A stretch of DNA of 16,394 nt from CAZLBC01 sp964557575 (GTDB taxonomy: Bacteria > Planctomycetota > Phycisphaerae > SM23-33), in assembly GCA_964557575.1 (NCBI GenBank), contig CAZLBC010000099.1:1-16394 (forward strand). The letters run 5' to 3'. The stretch's first letter is position 1, and every line of letters starts with the position of its first letter. The notes beneath the pieces were generated by a model, which saw nothing but the letters and a program-made list of their open reading frames with translations, did no database searches and had not been told where the DNA came from. Positions 4,446 to 13,347 of the stretch are shown here, piece by piece. A program made the translations under genes and the position numbers.

Positions 4446-7400
4446 ATGACGCGTGCACGGACCTGCTTCCTCCTGTTTCTTCTCGGCGGCGCCCTCAACG
4501 CCACCGCGGGGGACTGGCCGACGTACCGGTATGATGCCCGGCGGTCGGCGTGTTCGCCGGATGCGCTGCCGGCGACACTCACGCGCGCCTGGCAGCGATC
4601 GTTCCCCGCGTTCGAACCCGCGTTCCCCAACGAGCCGCGCCAGCAGTTCGACCTGTCCTACGAACCGGTCTGTGCCGGCGGCATCGTGGTGGTGGGCAGT
4701 CCGGTAGACGGCAGCGTCCGCGCGTTTTCCGCGGCGACGGGCAGGCAGCTCTGGCGGATCTACGCGGAGGCGCCGGTACGACTCGCGCCGGTGCTGCACG
4801 AGGGCACGGTCCTGTTCGGTTCGGACGACGGCGTGTTCCGGTGCGTGACCCTGGCGGACGGCGCCCTGCGGTGGTCGGTCAAGGCGTACCCGGCCGGCCG
4901 GCCGGATGCGCGGCTCCTGGGCAACAACCGCCTGGTCAGCATGTGGCCGGTCCGGGGCGGGGCCGTGGTCGTGAACAACGTGGTCTATTTCGCGGCCGGC
5001 GTCTGGCCGACCATGGGCGTGTACGTGCACGCCCTGGACGTGGACACCGGCGAGCCGGTGTGGACCACGTCCCGGCTCGGGCACATGCAGAACGTGCGTA
5101 TCGATCACAACCTCCTCCGGGACGCGGGCGCGTCGCCGCAGGGGTACCTGCTGGCGGCGGGGGACAAACTCCTCATTCCCAACGGCCGGTCCCACCCCAT
5201 TGCCCTCAGCCGTGCCGACGGCACCCTGTTCCATTTCGTGCAAGGCTATCGAAACGGCCATTGCCGTGTCGCCATCGGCGGCAATTACGCGTTTGTCGGC
5301 ACGCGGGGGATCGTCAACCTCGTCGACTTCCGCGAGGTCGGCAGCAAGTGGATAGCCGCCGGCGCGGATGCCCCGAACCGCTTCGACCTGAGCAGGTACG
5401 ACCAGTTCGAGGGGCCGATCCACCCCTACAAGCTCTTCCCCGGCTGCACTGCCGACTCGGTATTCGACGGGACTACGGCCTACAGCCTCGTGCGCGGCGT
5501 TTTCTACGCACATGATCTGAACGGGGCCGCGGTGTCCGAGTACGCGAAGACGAAGGGGACCCGCACCGACACGCCGTACCGCTGGGACGCGCCGATGACG
5601 ATACGGGTGATGACCGGGCTGGAAGCGCCCGGCAGGCTGCACGTCAAAGCGGGGAATCGGCTCTACGGCCACGCCGGCAAGACCATCCTGGCCATCGAGC
5701 TGACCGGCGGCACGCCGGCCGCGCGGGTTGCGTGGCGGCATCGTACCGCCGCTCCCGCCGCGTCCATGATTGCAGCGGCGGATCGGCTCTTCGTCGCCCT
5801 GCGGGACGGGACGCTGCTCTGCCTGGCGGCCGACGGCACGGCGGCGCCCGCGTCTGCCGAGAGGGGACCGACCGCCCCCGACCCGGCGCCGCCGTCCCGC
5901 GCGCAGCAGGCACTCCTGGCGAGCACGGCGGTGCGCGAAGGCTTCTGCGTCGTGCTGGGGGGCCTGAGCGCCGACGAGGTCACCACGTTCCTGCAGCAGA
6001 CCCGGCTCCGCCTGCTGGTCGTCGCCGAGGACGCGGCCGCGGTGAACGCGCTGCGCGCCCACGGGCATGAGCAGGACGTCTATGGCAAGCGCGTGGAGGC
6101 CGTCCGCGGGAAACCGCTCGACTTCATGCTGCCCGCGTATCTCGCGTCGGTGCTCTGGGTGCGCGGCGAGACGGTCGGGGCCCCGACCCGGGCCCGGCTC
6201 CGCCGTGTCTGGAAATCCGTCCGTCCGTACGGCGGGGTACTCTGCTTCACGGGTTCAGCGGCACAGAGAGCGGCCCTCGCCGCAACGGCAGCGACGGCTG
6301 CGCTGCAGGGCGCCGCGCCCCCCGAAACCGGCGCGTGCCTGGTACTCACGCGCCCCGCCCCCCCGGCAGGAGCGGCCGACTGGACACATGAAACGGCCGA
6401 CCCGGCGCGGAGCCACTATTCCCGCGACACGGCCGTGCAGCGGCCCCTGGCGCCGCTGTGGTACGGCGACGGCCCGGAGTATGGTTTCATCAAGAACAAG
6501 GACTATGGCCGGGGCGTCAAACCGCAGGTGGTGCGGGGACGGGTATATGCGCTGCAGCAGTACAGCCGGACACTCTTCGCCTACGACGCGTACACGGGCC
6601 GGTTGCTCTGGCGCCGGCGGGGCACGGACAGGGCGAAAGGGTTCATCACGCGATTTGCGTCGCGCCCGGAGGGCATCTACGCGGCCGGCCGGGGCGCCTG
6701 CGTCGTCTGCGACCCGGCGACCGGCGGGGTACTGCGCACGCTGGACTATCGTGTCGGGCTGCCGAAGACGTCAAAAGCCCGGGCGGCCGGGATCGTGGTG
6801 ACCGACCGCTCCGTGCTTATCGCGGCCGCCAACGCGGACACGGGCGCGATCGAGGAGGGCCTGTGGGACGCGGACGTCATCATCTGTCTCGACCGGGAGA
6901 CGGGCGCGCTGCGCTGGCGCCGCGCCGCGGCCGCGCGTTTCAACATCAAGGCCCTCGCGGTCGGCGGGGGGCTCGTCTTCTGCACCGACTCCCTCTCGCC
7001 CCTGGCAACCGATCGCTGGAAGCGGCGGGCGGGCGATGCGAAAAAGACGGGGTCGTCCCTGTTCGCCCTGTGCGAAACGACCGGCGGCGTCAGGTGGCGG
7101 TATCGGTACGAGGCGGCCTACCGTCGGCACGGCGCCAGCGGGTGGATGAGCGTACGAACCCGCGACGATTGGCTGGCCTATGCCGCCGGGACGAAACAGC
7201 TTCTCGGCGGCCGGGAAAAAACCGCGTTCCTGCTCCGTGCCGCCGACGGCACCGCGGTCTGGACCAAAACGTCAGGGCTCAGCCAGCCCGTGGTGCTGAT
7301 GGGCGACCGTCTGCTGGACCAGGGCGCCCGTATCATCGCGCTCGCCACGGGCGAGACGATCAAAAGCAACGTGTTTCGGCGCGGCGGCTGCAACTACGCG

Positions 7401-8426
7401 GTGGCCAACAAGCACCTGGCGTTCGTCCGCGACCAGACGGTCTGCGCGGTCGACCTGGACAGCGGCGAACGACAACGCTTGCGCAACCTCCGCTCCGGCT
7501 GCAGCGCGAGCATTGTCCCGGCAGCCGGCGTTCTCAACATACCCAACTTCTCCCGGCGGTGCGTGTGCAACTACCCGGTCCAGACCTCGTCGGCGTGGAT
7601 CCACGACCCGGCGGCCGCGACGTGGGGCGAGACGGCGGTGGTGAACGTAACGCCCGTCCGCCTCGATACCGGTATTCCGCGGGTCAGCCCCGAAGAGGCC
7701 GTGGCCATGCACGCATTCGAGCGCCGTTTCCTGGTCGACGACCCCGGACGCGCCGGCAGGCACTTGATCGGCCACTGGACTTTCGACAAGCCGCTGCCGG
7801 ACGCGCCGGCCGCGTACCCGGACCTGTCGGGCCGAAACGCCCGCTGCACGGTCAGCAATCCCGCCTTCGAGCCGCGGGGGACGGGGCAGGCCCTGGCCTG
7901 CGGCGGAGACAGGACGAAAACCGCCGGCAGGGCCGAGATCAAGCCCACGGGCCTCGTCCGCGACGCCGTCACGATCTGCGCACGGATCAAGCTGGGCGAC
8001 ACGCAACACAAGGCTTCGACCGGCGTCGTCGAACGGATGCAGTTCTACCGGATCATGGTGCCCCAGACCGCGCCGCCGTATTCCCTCACCTTCAGCATAC
8101 AGACCGAGACCGGGACCTGGCGCAGCGTCGGCACGGCCGCGAACCTGAACGCCGGCCGGTGGTACCACGTCGCCGCCGCGTTCGACGGCGAAGCCGGTGA
8201 ACTGGTCATCTACATCAACGGCACGCAGGCCGGCAAGACCGGCAACGCGTCCGGCCGCATCCCGCCGGTGACCGGCACCATCGAGATCGGCGTGCGCGAC
8301 ACGGGCGCGTTCCTGAACGGCGCCGTGGACGATGTCCGCGTCTACAACCGCGCCCTGGGACCCAACGCGGTCCGGGCGTTGATCAAGGTCAACCGGCAGC
8401 AGGGTAACGTCAGCGACACGGAGTAA
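4446..8426 (+). CDS. Giant secreted fusion: PQQ-type propeller, methyltransferase-like, propeller, LamG
   Basis: 1326 residues from ATG 4446, chosen because AAGGAG (4431-4436) lies 9 bases upstream and a clean signal peptide (residues 1-22, ending NATAG) begins there. Residues ~23-465 form a first beta-propeller of PQQ-like repeats (for example AFSAATGRQLW, HALDVDTGEPVW). After a P/A linker, ~495-640 resemble the Rossmann methyltransferase insert common in planctomycete propeller proteins (FCVVLGGLSADEV, DVYGKRVEAVRG, LPAYLASVLWV, RPYGGVLCF), but without a proper glycine-rich SAM loop. A second propeller follows (~645-1100: DWTHETADPARSHYSRD, CLDRETGALRWRR). A LamG domain (~1106-1315) contains WTFDKPLPD, GRWYHVAAAFDG, LVIYINGTQAG and GAVDDVRVYNRAL. 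Such proteins are predicted to sit outside the inner membrane and bind partners or glycans. No catalytic activity can be assigned. It forms an operon with the next gene, 34 bases away. Confidence 0.9.
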   Translation: MTRARTCFLLFLLGGALNATAGDWPTYRYDARRSACSPDALPATLTRAWQRSFPAFEPAFPNEPRQQFDLSYEPVCAGGIVVVGSPVDGSVRAFSAATGRQLWRIYAEAPVRLAPVLHEGTVLFGSDDGVFRCVTLADGALRWSVKAYPAGRPDARLLGNNRLVSMWPVRGGAVVVNNVVYFAAGVWPTMGVYVHALDVDTGEPVWTTSRLGHMQNVRIDHNLLRDAGASPQGYLLAAGDKLLIPNGRSHPIALSRADGTLFHFVQGYRNGHCRVAIGGNYAFVGTRGIVNLVDFREVGSKWIAAGADAPNRFDLSRYDQFEGPIHPYKLFPGCTADSVFDGTTAYSLVRGVFYAHDLNGAAVSEYAKTKGTRTDTPYRWDAPMTIRVMTGLEAPGRLHVKAGNRLYGHAGKTILAIELTGGTPAARVAWRHRTAAPAASMIAAADRLFVALRDGTLLCLAADGTAAPASAERGPTAPDPAPPSRAQQALLASTAVREGFCVVLGGLSADEVTTFLQQTRLRLLVVAEDAAAVNALRAHGHEQDVYGKRVEAVRGKPLDFMLPAYLASVLWVRGETVGAPTRARLRRVWKSVRPYGGVLCFTGSAAQRAALAATAATAALQGAAPPETGACLVLTRPAPPAGAADWTHETADPARSHYSRDTAVQRPLAPLWYGDGPEYGFIKNKDYGRGVKPQVVRGRVYALQQYSRTLFAYDAYTGRLLWRRRGTDRAKGFITRFASRPEGIYAAGRGACVVCDPATGGVLRTLDYRVGLPKTSKARAAGIVVTDRSVLIAAANADTGAIEEGLWDADVIICLDRETGALRWRRAAAARFNIKALAVGGGLVFCTDSLSPLATDRWKRRAGDAKKTGSSLFALCETTGGVRWRYRYEAAYRRHGASGWMSVRTRDDWLAYAAGTKQLLGGREKTAFLLRAADGTAVWTKTSGLSQPVVLMGDRLLDQGARIIALATGETIKSNVFRRGGCNYAVANKHLAFVRDQTVCAVDLDSGERQRLRNLRSGCSASIVPAAGVLNIPNFSRRCVCNYPVQTSSAWIHDPAAATWGETAVVNVTPVRLDTGIPRVSPEEAVAMHAFERRFLVDDPGRAGRHLIGHWTFDKPLPDAPAAYPDLSGRNARCTVSNPAFEPRGTGQALACGGDRTKTAGRAEIKPTGLVRDAVTICARIKLGDTQHKASTGVVERMQFYRIMVPQTAPPYSLTFSIQTETGTWRSVGTAANLNAGRWYHVAAAFDGEAGELVIYINGTQAGKTGNASGRIPPVTGTIEIGVRDTGAFLNGAVDDVRVYNRALGPNAVRALIKVNRQQGNVSDTE

Positions 8427-8460
8427 TGACAGCCGGATTATGTGACACAAAGGAGACACG

Positions 8461-9603
8461 ATGATGAACGATGCACGAGGCAACTGGTGGACAACGGCGA
8501 CGCGGTGGTGGCTCTGGAGCGAGGGCGCCGTGTTCCTGGCGGGGCTCCTGGCCGGCATAGGCATATCGATATACCGCGTGGCCGTCGCGTCCCCCGGCAG
8601 CGAGGTCTACGGGGTGGGACCGTTCCTGGGGGCGGCCGCGATCAACGCCGCCGGCGCGTCGCTGTGCATCGCGGGCGCGATCGGCCTGGGCCGCGGCCGG
8701 ACCGGCTGGCGGTGGTGGGCCCTCGTGCTGTTGGGACTGCACCTGCTGGCGGCGATCGCGCTGGCGGTCGCGGGCCCGGTCATGGCCGGCCGGTACGACG
8801 CCGGCCTCGGCACGCTTGGCGTCGTCGCCCTCTCGATCGGGCCGGCCGCGGCGGCACTGGCCGTGGGGATATTTTTCGGGATCAACATCATCACCCGCGT
8901 CAGGCAGGTATTGCCGGCCGGCGCGCGGGCCGGGTCGGCCGTGGCCGCCGGCATCGTGCTGACCGTGGTGTTCCGCGGCCTCTTCGGCCTCCAGGCCCTC
9001 CCGCCGCTGTTCGCCGCGCGGGGTGAGGCCCGTTCGACGAGATCCCTGGATAATCTCCGCCAGATCGCGATGGCCGTCCTCTCGAACGCGGACGAACCCA
9101 TGCCCGTGAGTCTGGCGGCGCTGGCCGAGCGGGAGTACCTGCCCGAGACCGTGATCACCCCTCCCTCCGCCCGCGACGCGGGCCGCTACGTCTACCTGCC
9201 TGAATACGTCCGCGAACTGGCAATCCGGCAGATGATTGCTTCCCGCGACGGCAACCGCGACCCGCTTTCCGTGACTCTCGCATGGGACTACGTCCGCCGG
9301 GAAATGCCGGTTCCGGCGGGCATGGACCGTAATGCCGTCGAACGACTGCGGGAGCAGGTCAGCCCGAAGATACGGGTTGACTACCTGCATTTCATGGCCC
9401 GCACGCCCCTGGCATGGGAGGACTGCACCCGCGCGGGAGGGAAGGTGAACGTCGTCTTTGGGGACGGGCATTATGCACGCATCGATCCCGGACAGCTCCA
9501 GCGGGCGCTGGACGGGGCCGAGACCGGGCGCGAGATCGCCCGCCTCGCCGCCCGCTGCATGCTGCCGCCCGGCCGGGTCGAAGACATCCTGGGCCGGGAG
9601 TGA
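8461..9603 (+). CDS. Multi-helix membrane protein with pseudopilin-like C-terminal domain
   Basis: 380 residues; ATG 8461 follows AAAGGAG with 5 bases between (a second ATG at 8464 is equally possible). Five hydrophobic segments are visible at about 20-42, 52-76, 84-109, 116-145 and 158-180. The rest is soluble. It starts RSTRSLDNLRQIAMAVLSNADEPMP, like the region after the helix of type II pseudopilins and DUF1559 proteins (SNLKQI....y....g..P), and ends with GKVNVVFGDGHYARID (residues 327-342), the FGDGH motif of that group. No prepilin cleavage site precedes it, so this is a fusion of a membrane anchor with a pseudopilin-like head rather than a pilin. Its closeness to the propeller/LamG gene suggests a shared envelope role. 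The exact function is unknown. Confidence 0.8.
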   Translation: MMNDARGNWWTTATRWWLWSEGAVFLAGLLAGIGISIYRVAVASPGSEVYGVGPFLGAAAINAAGASLCIAGAIGLGRGRTGWRWWALVLLGLHLLAAIALAVAGPVMAGRYDAGLGTLGVVALSIGPAAAALAVGIFFGINIITRVRQVLPAGARAGSAVAAGIVLTVVFRGLFGLQALPPLFAARGEARSTRSLDNLRQIAMAVLSNADEPMPVSLAALAEREYLPETVITPPSARDAGRYVYLPEYVRELAIRQMIASRDGNRDPLSVTLAWDYVRREMPVPAGMDRNAVERLREQVSPKIRVDYLHFMARTPLAWEDCTRAGGKVNVVFGDGHYARIDPGQLQRALDGAETGREIARLAARCMLPPGRVEDILGRE

Positions 9604-9623
9604 GTGAAGGCCGCCGCCCCGCT

Positions 9624-10598
9624 TTACTTCGACACGCCGTCGGCGTCCTTGAGCTTCGCCGGGGCGTCGATCGCCAGCAGCTTTCGAATCCTGAAGTAGT
9701 CCTCCCGCGAGACGGTTCGCCCCATGACCGCCGCCGCCTCCGCGATCTGCGCGGGGGTCTTGATGCCGGCCACGGCGACGTGGATCGCCGGGTGCATCAG
9801 CGTGGCGGCGAGGACGAGCTGGTAGATGCTCATCTCGTACCCGGCGGCGATGTCGCCCAGTGCCCGGACCGCGGTCGCGATCCGGCGGAACCGGTCGCCC
9901 CGGAAGTCGGGGTGGTGCTTCCGGAAGTCCGTGAAGGTCTCGTCGCCGGTGTACTTTCCGGTCAGAAGCCCCTTGTGCAGGGGCGAGTAGACCATCACCC
10001 CGACGTCCGCGGCCTGGCAGCAGGGCAGCAGTTCCCGCTCGCTGTCCGTCGCGATGAGGCTGTAGGGCGGCTGGATCGCGTCGAAGTCCCCGAACGTCCG
10101 GGCCGCCCGGAGCTGTCCGGCGTTGAAATTGCTGGCGCCGTAGTGCCTGATCTTGCCGGCCGCCTTCAGCTCGTCGAGGACGCCGGCGATCTCGGGCAGG
10201 GGGGTCAACTGGTCGTAGAAGTGCAGCAGGTAGAGGTCGATGGTTTCGATCCGGAGGCGCTGCAGCTCGATGTCGCAGCGCTGCCGGACGTGCGCGGGCG
10301 AGAGATCGGGGTACCGCGAGCCGTCCGGGTTGAAGTGGTTGAAGACCTTGGTGGCCACGACCACCTCGTCGCGGGGGACCGTTGCGAGGAACTCGCCCAG
10401 GACGCTCTCGCCGTGGCCGTCGCCGTAGGCGTCGGCGGTATCGAAGAAGTTCACCCCCGCCTCCCGGGCGGCGCGCATGGCGCCCAGGGCCTCCTCCTGC
10501 GGGATATCGCCCCAGAACCGCGGGCTCAACTGCCAGGTGCCGAAACAGACCGGCGATACATTCAAGCCGGTCCTGCCGAAACGGATCGTCGCGCTCAT
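9624..10598 (-). CDS. Aldo/keto reductase
   Basis: 324 residues, a complete TIM-barrel aldo/keto reductase. The catalytic tetrad is visible: D53 and Y58 in FFDTADAYG, K84 in VVVATKVFNHF and H126 in LLHFYD. The NADPH-side features YGASNF (around 160) and IKTPAQI (about 285-291) are also present. It would reduce aldehydes or ketones (often sugar derivatives) with NADPH in the cytoplasm. The substrate cannot be read from sequence. ATG at 10598 is preceded by AAGGAAG at close range, and the gene starts 12 bases after the stop of the PPC-domain gene, so the two are co-transcribed. It converges on the membrane protein gene, with only 20 bases between the stop codons. A predicted cytosolic enzyme following a secreted protein in one operon is unusual, and no link in function is evident. 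Confidence 0.93.
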   Translation of the reverse strand: MSATIRFGRTGLNVSPVCFGTWQLSPRFWGDIPQEEALGAMRAAREAGVNFFDTADAYGDGHGESVLGEFLATVPRDEVVVATKVFNHFNPDGSRYPDLSPAHVRQRCDIELQRLRIETIDLYLLHFYDQLTPLPEIAGVLDELKAAGKIRHYGASNFNAGQLRAARTFGDFDAIQPPYSLIATDSERELLPCCQAADVGVMVYSPLHKGLLTGKYTGDETFTDFRKHHPDFRGDRFRRIATAVRALGDIAAGYEMSIYQLVLAATLMHPAIHVAVAGIKTPAQIAEAAAVMGRTVSREDYFRIRKLLAIDAPAKLKDADGVSK

Positions 10599-10610
10599 GG
10601 GGCTTCCTTC

Positions 10611-12037
10611 CTACCGGACGACGGCCGTCAGGTCCACCTCCTCGAAGTCCGACCGGCCGTGCACGAGGATGTAGTACCAGCCGTACTGCGGGCCGCGTAT
10701 GATGACCTCCTCGGCGGTGCGGCTCAGCCGGTTGCCGCCGGTCGCCGAGTGGATATGGCTCTGCGTGGTGGGGACGCTGTTGTGGGCGACGTACAGGTCG
10801 GGATTGCCCTCCCCGTCGCCGAGGGTGATGTGCAGGACCCGCGCGCCGCGGGGGACGTACACGCGGTAGTAGAGCCGGTCGCCGCGGTCCCCCTCGATAT
10901 TCCGTTCCTTCTCGCCGCTGGAAAGGGTTTCGGCCCTGATGTCACCCGGGCCCGGCCCCGGTCTGCCGTGTCCCGGCCTGCCGTGTCCCGGCCTGCCGTG
11001 GCCGGGTCGGCCGGAGGGCGGGCGGCCGGGGGNNNNNNNNNNNNNNNNNNNNNNNNNNNNNNNNNNNNNNNNNNNNNNNNNNNNNNNNNNNNNNNNNNNN
11101 NNNNNNNNNNNNNNNNNNNNNNNNNNNNNNNNCTGCCGTGTCCCGGCCTGCCGTGGCCGGGTCGGCCGGAGGGCGGGCGGCCGGGGGGGATGGTGTCGCC
11201 GCCATCCTCGGTATCGATCTGCTCGAAGGCGATCCGGTACGTGCCGGTCCGGCCACGCCGGGATGAGACGGCCACCAGGTAGGTCTTCGTCCTGCGGGCG
11301 GCGACCGGCACCGAGGCGGTGTTGACCATCCTGTCGTCGAATGCGGCCGTTCCGAACGCGGCCAGGACGCGCGAGGTGTCTTCGGCGTCGTAGACGGCTA
11401 TCTTCAGCGGGACGTCGGCCTCGGAGACGACCAGCCGCCGCGGGCCGGCGGTGAACGGCGTGTACTCCAGCCAGTCAACGTCGTCGGGGGCGTGGATGGT
11501 GCGGGTCTGGGGACGGCGGTGGTATCGGCCGGCCCGGGAACGGCGGTCGTCGTTCTCGTAGCGGTCGGGGTCGACGCGGATGCCGGGGCGCCGGGGCCCC
11601 CGCCTCGGCGGGACGGTGCAGACCGCGCGAAGGTTGACCCCGGCGTATGGCCTGAAGCCGGTCAGGAGAATGAAGTGGCGGCCCGCGGCGGGATTCTCAA
11701 GGCGCACGTTTTCGTTTGTGTCCGTACCGATAGAGCGGTGATCGTAGAAATGACGGTTCGGGGGCTTCAGGTGCCTGACGTACAGGTCGGCGTCGCCGCT
11801 GCCGCCCGCCGTGGTGATCGCCAGGTTGGTCGTGCGGTCCGGCACGTCTATGTAGTACATACTGAAGTCGCCCATGTCGCCGCGGATGCCCGTAACGGCC
11901 CGGCCACTGACCAGTTCGGCGGCGGTGATGTTCCCGCCCCCGCCCAGGTTGATGCGGACATCGCCGCCGGCGGGTCCCGCCGAAAAGAGGATGCCGCATG
12001 CCAGTGCCGTTGTGATGAATCCCATTGCGTTTTTCAT
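10611..12037 (-). CDS. Secreted protein with three PPC-like domains, split by an assembly gap
   Basis: ATG 12037 with GGAGG 6 bases upstream; stop at 10611-10613. A signal peptide (1-25) is followed by a pre-peptidase C-terminal (PPC) domain (~40-140, with SGDADLYVRHLKPPN). A second, divergent domain at ~157-275 begins DPDRYENDD and contains DDVDWLEYTPF. Then there is a P/G-rich linker with GRPGH repeats. A third PPC domain carries GNPDLYVAHNSVP and ends YYILVHGRSDFEEVDLTAVVR. PPC domains accompany secreted enzymes as accessory or binding modules; no catalytic domain is present here. The 100-N gap (11033-11132) throws the apparent frame off. Removing the gap plus one copy of the identical 55-base flank gives 1272 bases, 424 codons with no interruption, so the gene is most likely intact at about 423 residues. 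It is the first gene of an operon with the aldo/keto reductase. Confidence 0.85.
10951..11187 (-). repeat. Tandem 15-base repeat coding GRPGH, around the gap
   Basis: On the minus strand, units of the form GGCAGGCCGGGACAC are read as Gly-Arg-Pro-Gly-His. At least three near-identical units are present if the flanks are merged, and extra units may be hidden in the gap. They form a flexible basic linker between the second and third domains of the PPC protein. Because each unit is 15 bases, a change in copy number keeps the frame. Confidence 0.8.
11033..11132. other. Scaffold gap, 100 Ns
   Basis: Exactly 100 undetermined bases, a conventional placeholder rather than a measured length. Both sides end in the same 55 bases (10978-11032 and 11133-11187), which suggests contig ends that overlap by one k-mer. 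Confidence 0.97.
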
Positions 12038-12161
12038 TGGTTTTCCTCCGAGATTACCTTGTTGCTCAAACCGGCGGTCGGGGCCGATCGACGAATACTC
12101 TTAATGGAATACTTTTCATGATACCGACTGTAGGAAACATTTGCGAGAAAAAGGTTTGGAA

Positions 12162-12187
12162 AAAATGACCGACCGGTCAGTCATTTT
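12162..12187. promoter_or_regulatory. TetR-type palindromic operator
   Basis: A 26-base palindrome centred between 12174 and 12175 with one mismatched pair (12170/12179). The core is GACCGACCGGTCAGTC, close to the GACCGACCGGTCGGTC form seen for many TetR/AcrR regulators. It lies between two divergent genes, 125 bases before the PPC gene and 95 before the URO-D-like gene, so one bound repressor could control both. The A and T runs at its edges also allow a terminator hairpin, but no gene reads towards it. Confidence 0.6.
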
Positions 12188-12282
12188 CTTTTTATGCTTT
12201 AAGCGTTTTGTTTTAAGTATGTTAAGAATGCGACAAAATGGCCGTGGACACCCGCAGTCATGAGGGGGACAATTGAGCCGTC

Positions 12283-13347
12283 ATGATCGAACGGAAAAGA
12301 CAGTGCCATGCATCCTTCTGGCGCGGGGAGGGGCCGAGCCTTATCCTGATACCCGCCGCCGAGCACAGCCTCTACGACCTCGACGACTACCCGCGGCGTT
12401 TTTACGATCCGGCGGGCATGTGGGAGTCGGAAATAGCGCGGGCGCGGCCGATCGTCGACTGGCCGACCGACGGCATCCCGACGGTCCGGCCGAACCTCGG
12501 CGTCACCTTCATTCCCGCGATCGCCGGCCAGGAGTTTCAGCTCCACGAAAACTCGATGCCCTGGCCCGGGCGTCCGCTGAGCGAAGAGGCCGTGCGCGCG
12601 GCCCGCGACATCGATCCGGCGGACACGGAGGTCTTCCGCCTGGCCCACGCGTTCTACGAGATTCACCGCGCCGGTGATGAGGCGGAGGCCGTGGCGGCCT
12701 ACCTCGCCGACACGCAGAGCGTCTTCGATATCGCCCACCTCCTGCGGGGCGACGAGATTTTCTTCGACCTGGCCGATTCGGGGCGGGCCGATGCCGTCGC
12801 CGCGCTGATGGATACCTGCGCCCTGCTCTACGAGCGCACGACGCTCGCGCTGAAAGCGGCGCTCGGCGAACCCTTGGGTTCCATGGTCCACGGCCACGGC
12901 ACCGCGCAGGGGGTGTTCTTTCCCGCTGCCGGCGTCCGGCTCTCCGAGGACACGGCGACGCTCCTGTCGCCGGCGATGATCGACGCGACCATCCTGCCGG
13001 CCGTCACCCGGTGGGCCGACCGGTTCGGCGGCGTCTTCGCGCACTTCTGCGGCTTTCACGCCACCTTCTTCCGCCAGCTCGCCGCGCAGCAGGCGGTGGC
13101 GGCGATCGACCTGGGCAACCCGGCATTGTTCGATACGCGGCAGTTGCTGGCAACCTGCGCAGAAACCGGCACGGTCTTATGCAGTCACCTGGCCGCGGCG
13201 GACGGGGAGGACTGGCGCGACTACACGCTGCGGCTGGCGGGTCTGGTTCGGGACACCGGCGCCCGGGTCATCCTGCGCCCGGCCGTGTTCCCGTCTTCCC
13301 GGGACCGGTGCCGGGAGATGCTGGACCTCTGGCACGAACAGACGTGA
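12283..13347 (+). CDS. URO-D superfamily protein (corrinoid methyltransferase-like)
   Basis: 354 residues. The fold signature is that of the uroporphyrinogen decarboxylase / MtaA-CmuA superfamily: HLLRGDEIFFDLADSGRADAVAALMDTC in the middle, the glycine-rich MVHGHGTAQGVFFP (201-214), and AHFCGFH at 253-259 followed by AIDLGNP (274-280). H254, C256 and a later C300 (GTVLCSH) fit the zinc ligands of the methyltransferase branch, which moves methyl groups between corrinoid proteins and thiols. The tetrapyrrole decarboxylase branch lacks them. It starts at ATG 12283; a GAGGGGG stretch upstream is rather far, so the start is uncertain. It is transcribed away from the PPC gene across the TetR-type site and has no corrinoid-protein partner in the window, so the substrate is open. 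Confidence 0.8.
   Translation: MIERKRQCHASFWRGEGPSLILIPAAEHSLYDLDDYPRRFYDPAGMWESEIARARPIVDWPTDGIPTVRPNLGVTFIPAIAGQEFQLHENSMPWPGRPLSEEAVRAARDIDPADTEVFRLAHAFYEIHRAGDEAEAVAAYLADTQSVFDIAHLLRGDEIFFDLADSGRADAVAALMDTCALLYERTTLALKAALGEPLGSMVHGHGTAQGVFFPAAGVRLSEDTATLLSPAMIDATILPAVTRWADRFGGVFAHFCGFHATFFRQLAAQQAVAAIDLGNPALFDTRQLLATCAETGTVLCSHLAAADGEDWRDYTLRLAGLVRDTGARVILRPAVFPSSRDRCREMLDLWHEQT

Noticed and set aside
2970..6068. Very long minus-strand open frame (1032 codons)
   Set aside because: It is antisense to the phosphoesterase and propeller genes, with R/G/P-rich shadow composition and no domains; high GC removes stops.
9414..11282. Long plus-strand frame over the aldo/keto reductase and the gap
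   Set aside because: Antisense of a clear enzyme gene and bridging Ns; no ribosome-binding site or family signature.
12162..12187. Rho-independent terminator
   Set aside because: Both adjacent genes read away from it, and its sequence matches the TetR-type operator pattern; a hairpin would have only a four-base loop.
12199..13059. Minus-strand frame opposite the URO-D-like gene
   Set aside because: Shadow of the URO-D-like coding sequence; composition and lack of motifs agree.
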